Shown: positions 5,545 through 6,652 of the stretch, piece by piece
How the letters are laid out: every line of letters begins with the position of its first letter
Position numbering within the stretch: position 1 is the stretch's first letter
Origin: JBLIAZ01 sp047632015
GTDB taxonomy: Bacteria; Bacteroidota; Bacteroidia; Flavobacteriales_C; GCA-002722245
Assembly: GCA_047632015.1 (NCBI GenBank)
Contig: JBLIBC010000148.1
Span: forward strand, 1-6,652
Length of the DNA: 6,652 nt
Direction: 5' to 3'
The notes under the pieces: generated by a model
What the model was told of the DNA's origin: nothing
Databases searched by the model: none
The model's input: only the letters and a program-made list of their open reading frames with translations
Program-made: the position numbers and the translations under genes

Positions 5545-5867
5545 ATTTTTCTCAACTTTATTCACCTCCACCTCAGGTAAAAAAAAGAACACGTATATAG
5601 TTGTGAGTCAGTTAATTAAGGTTAATTGGATTTTCTAGTAAAAAAAGTATGAGTTTGCCCTGCGTTCTACTATTGTTTTACTTTTTTTTGATATATTGTA
5701 TACCTGTTTTGGTGAAACGGAAAAACACCCTTTTTATACCAATTTGGGAAAAGCTTCCGGCTGAAAGAAGGGTTAGGTCGATAATGGCTAAAAAATTATA
5801 AACACCCTACGGGATGGCAGGGATTTTTAGTCAAACCGTTGTGCATAACCTGAAAAACTGTAAATGA
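5534..5867. other. Gene-free stretch between RAYT and the DUF3024 gene
   Basis: No convincing gene is seen here on either strand. Just past the right repeat, a frame from 5543 to 5635 reads LFFSTLFTSTSGKKKNTY and ends at TAG; it could be the displaced remainder of the RHS tip, but nothing recognisable supports this. ACACCCT occurs twice, near 5724 and 5802. Close to the DUF3024 start is GTTGTGCATAAC (5838-5849), a near-palindrome resembling the core of a gene-cassette recombination site. No clear terminator is present, although CTTC...GAAG at about 5754-5770 could form a weak stem. Confidence 0.5.
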
Positions 5868-6212
5868 ATGACAAATAAAACAATAGATATAAATGAATCC
5901 ACAATAAAAAACTGTGTGGAGTCGCTACGACCTGAAAATATTGAAATTCGGGAAGAAGTCGATATTGGATATTCATATGATGGAAAAAATGTAATCTTAT
6001 TTGAAATTCGACCTGATTGGAGCAACCCAAAAGAAAAACAACAAATTGAATTCGCTAAAATCCGATATTATAAATCAAGAAAAGAATGGAATTTATATTG
6101 GATGCGAGCAAGCGGAAAATGGGAGATTTACGAACCTTTTTCTGAATCTAGATCTTTGGACAAGATAATAGAAATTATAAAAGAAGATGAACACGCTTGT
6201 TTTTTTGGATAA
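5868..6212 (+). CDS. DUF3024-family protein
   Basis: A 114-residue soluble protein of unknown function that matches the DUF3024 pattern along its whole length. RPENIEIREEVDIGYSYDGK (21-40) leads into VILFEIRPDW (42-51). Next come AKIRYYKSRKEWNLYWMRAS (63-82) and KWEIYEP (84-90), and the C-terminal signature EDEHACFFG ends the protein. The length is normal for the family and there is no signal peptide or membrane segment. DUF3024 proteins are often found as lone small genes in mobile or cassette-like settings. Here the gene stands alone between a RAYT element and a RAYT remnant, on the same strand. The ATG at 5868 is preferred; a nearby ATG at 5864 is in another frame. No function should be assumed. 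Confidence 0.85.
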   Translation: MTNKTIDINESTIKNCVESLRPENIEIREEVDIGYSYDGKNVILFEIRPDWSNPKEKQQIEFAKIRYYKSRKEWNLYWMRASGKWEIYEPFSESRSLDKIIEIIKEDEHACFFG

Positions 6213-6252
6213 TCATAAACAAAATATCATAACGAATATCGCTCAATAATTA

Positions 6253-6543
6253 AAAAAAAATAGGGCTGGTATGGTAAATAAAACTAGTAGTTACAGGTGG
6301 TCTAGCTTATTGATGTATTTAAAAGGTGGGGGCGAATTTCATTTGAGTCCAATAAGTAAATATTTAAAGATAGATAATTGGGAAGAGTATTTGAATGAGA
6401 AAGTAAATGATGATGGACTTAATACTATTCGTAACAGTACCAGAAGTAATAGACCAGTAGGTAATTCAAAATTTATTAGCAAATTAGAAAAACTGACTGG
6501 AAGAAGTTTTAGTTTTACCAAGCAAGGAAGACCAAAGACTTAA
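6253..6543 (+). pseudogene. C-terminal remnant of a second RAYT transposase
   Basis: From about 6253 the frame aligns with residues 124 onward of the intact transposase in this window. KKNRAGMV and YRWSSLLMYLKGGGEF match PKRAGMV and YRWSSLLMHLKGKGEF, and the likeness continues through NEKVNDD, RSNRPVGNS and LTGRSFSFTKQGRPK. The N-terminal half with the HUH motif and the catalytic Tyr is absent, because TAA at 6247-6249 and unrelated DNA precede the match. An ATG at 6271 could start a 90-residue product, but it would have no catalytic residues. The DNA differs clearly from the intact copy, so this is an older, separate insertion rather than a recent duplicate. Neither the GGGACAGACG-type repeat nor the basic tail remains. 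The 3' end overlaps the XRE reading frame by about 10 bases. Confidence 0.85.
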
Positions 6544-6652
6544 CTCAAACTTGGCTTTCTGAGCAACTGGGAAAGAGCTACAATATGGTAAATGGCTACG
6601 TGCAAAATCGTCGCCAACCAAGTGTAGAGCTCCTATACAAAATTGCAAAAAT
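6534..6652 (+). pseudogene. XRE-type helix-turn-helix regulator, N-terminally truncated and running off the window
   Basis: In the third frame the sequence reads KDLTQTWLSEQLGKSYNM and then VNGYVQNRRQPSVELLYKIAK to the window end. This is a typical XRE/Cro HTH: TQTWLSEQLGKS is the first helix pair, and YNMVNGYVQNRRQP the recognition helix with its following turn. Intact members start about 12 residues earlier with a MNRIKEVL-like helix. Here that part is replaced by the RAYT remnant, and the frame is closed by TAG at 6510-6512 with no ATG before the domain. The gene is thus decapitated at the remnant's edge, unless a non-standard start is used. The remainder lies beyond the window, so its 3' state is unknown. 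Confidence 0.75.

Overview
The window looks like accessory DNA from a member of the Bacteroidota, most likely from the Flavobacteriia/Sphingobacteriia-type lineages. The evidence is an AT-rich composition, little visible Shine-Dalgarno signal, a C-terminal type IX secretion (Por) sorting domain with an IYPNPV motif, an RHS core of Bacteroidota style (YRYGFNG.EKD), and Bacteroidota-style RelE-type toxin and antitoxin genes. I cannot name a genus.

Layout. (1) Bases 1-634 hold no convincing gene. They contain a 352-bp MITE-like unit (59-410) with 47-bp perfect inverted ends, and the first copy of a 35-bp direct repeat (459-493). (2) Bases 635-3625 are a tight three-gene operon: an MbnP-family protein, a diheme MbnH/MauG-type cytochrome c peroxidase overlapping it by ATGA, and, 10 bp later, a secreted YHYH-domain protein with a T9SS sorting domain. 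(3) The second copy of the 35-bp repeat (3722-3756) follows. It is also the 3' end of a minus-strand RelE/ParE-type toxin gene that carries an in-frame TAG at codon 8 where the family usually has Trp. Its antitoxin gene, joined to it by a TAATG overlap, is intact and is preceded by an operator-like palindrome. (4) At 4390-4920 is the C-terminal end of an RHS-repeat protein, cut off by a REP-associated tyrosine transposase (RAYT) element that has 17-bp inverted ends (4799-5544). (5) After 334 bases without a gene comes a DUF3024 gene. A diverged C-terminal half of a second RAYT follows and runs directly into an N-terminally truncated XRE-type HTH gene that leaves the window.

How the parts work together. 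In characterised methanotroph homologues, MbnH is the heme enzyme that oxidises a Trp of MbnP to kynurenine, which creates a copper site. The co-transcribed YHYH protein, exported through T9SS, is probably a surface partner in the same copper-related function, but its role is unproven. The rest is a patchwork of mobile and broken genes: toxin inactivated, RHS truncated, second RAYT halved, XRE decapitated. The copper operon sits between perfect direct repeats inside this patchwork, which suggests it arrived as, or can behave as, a discrete module.
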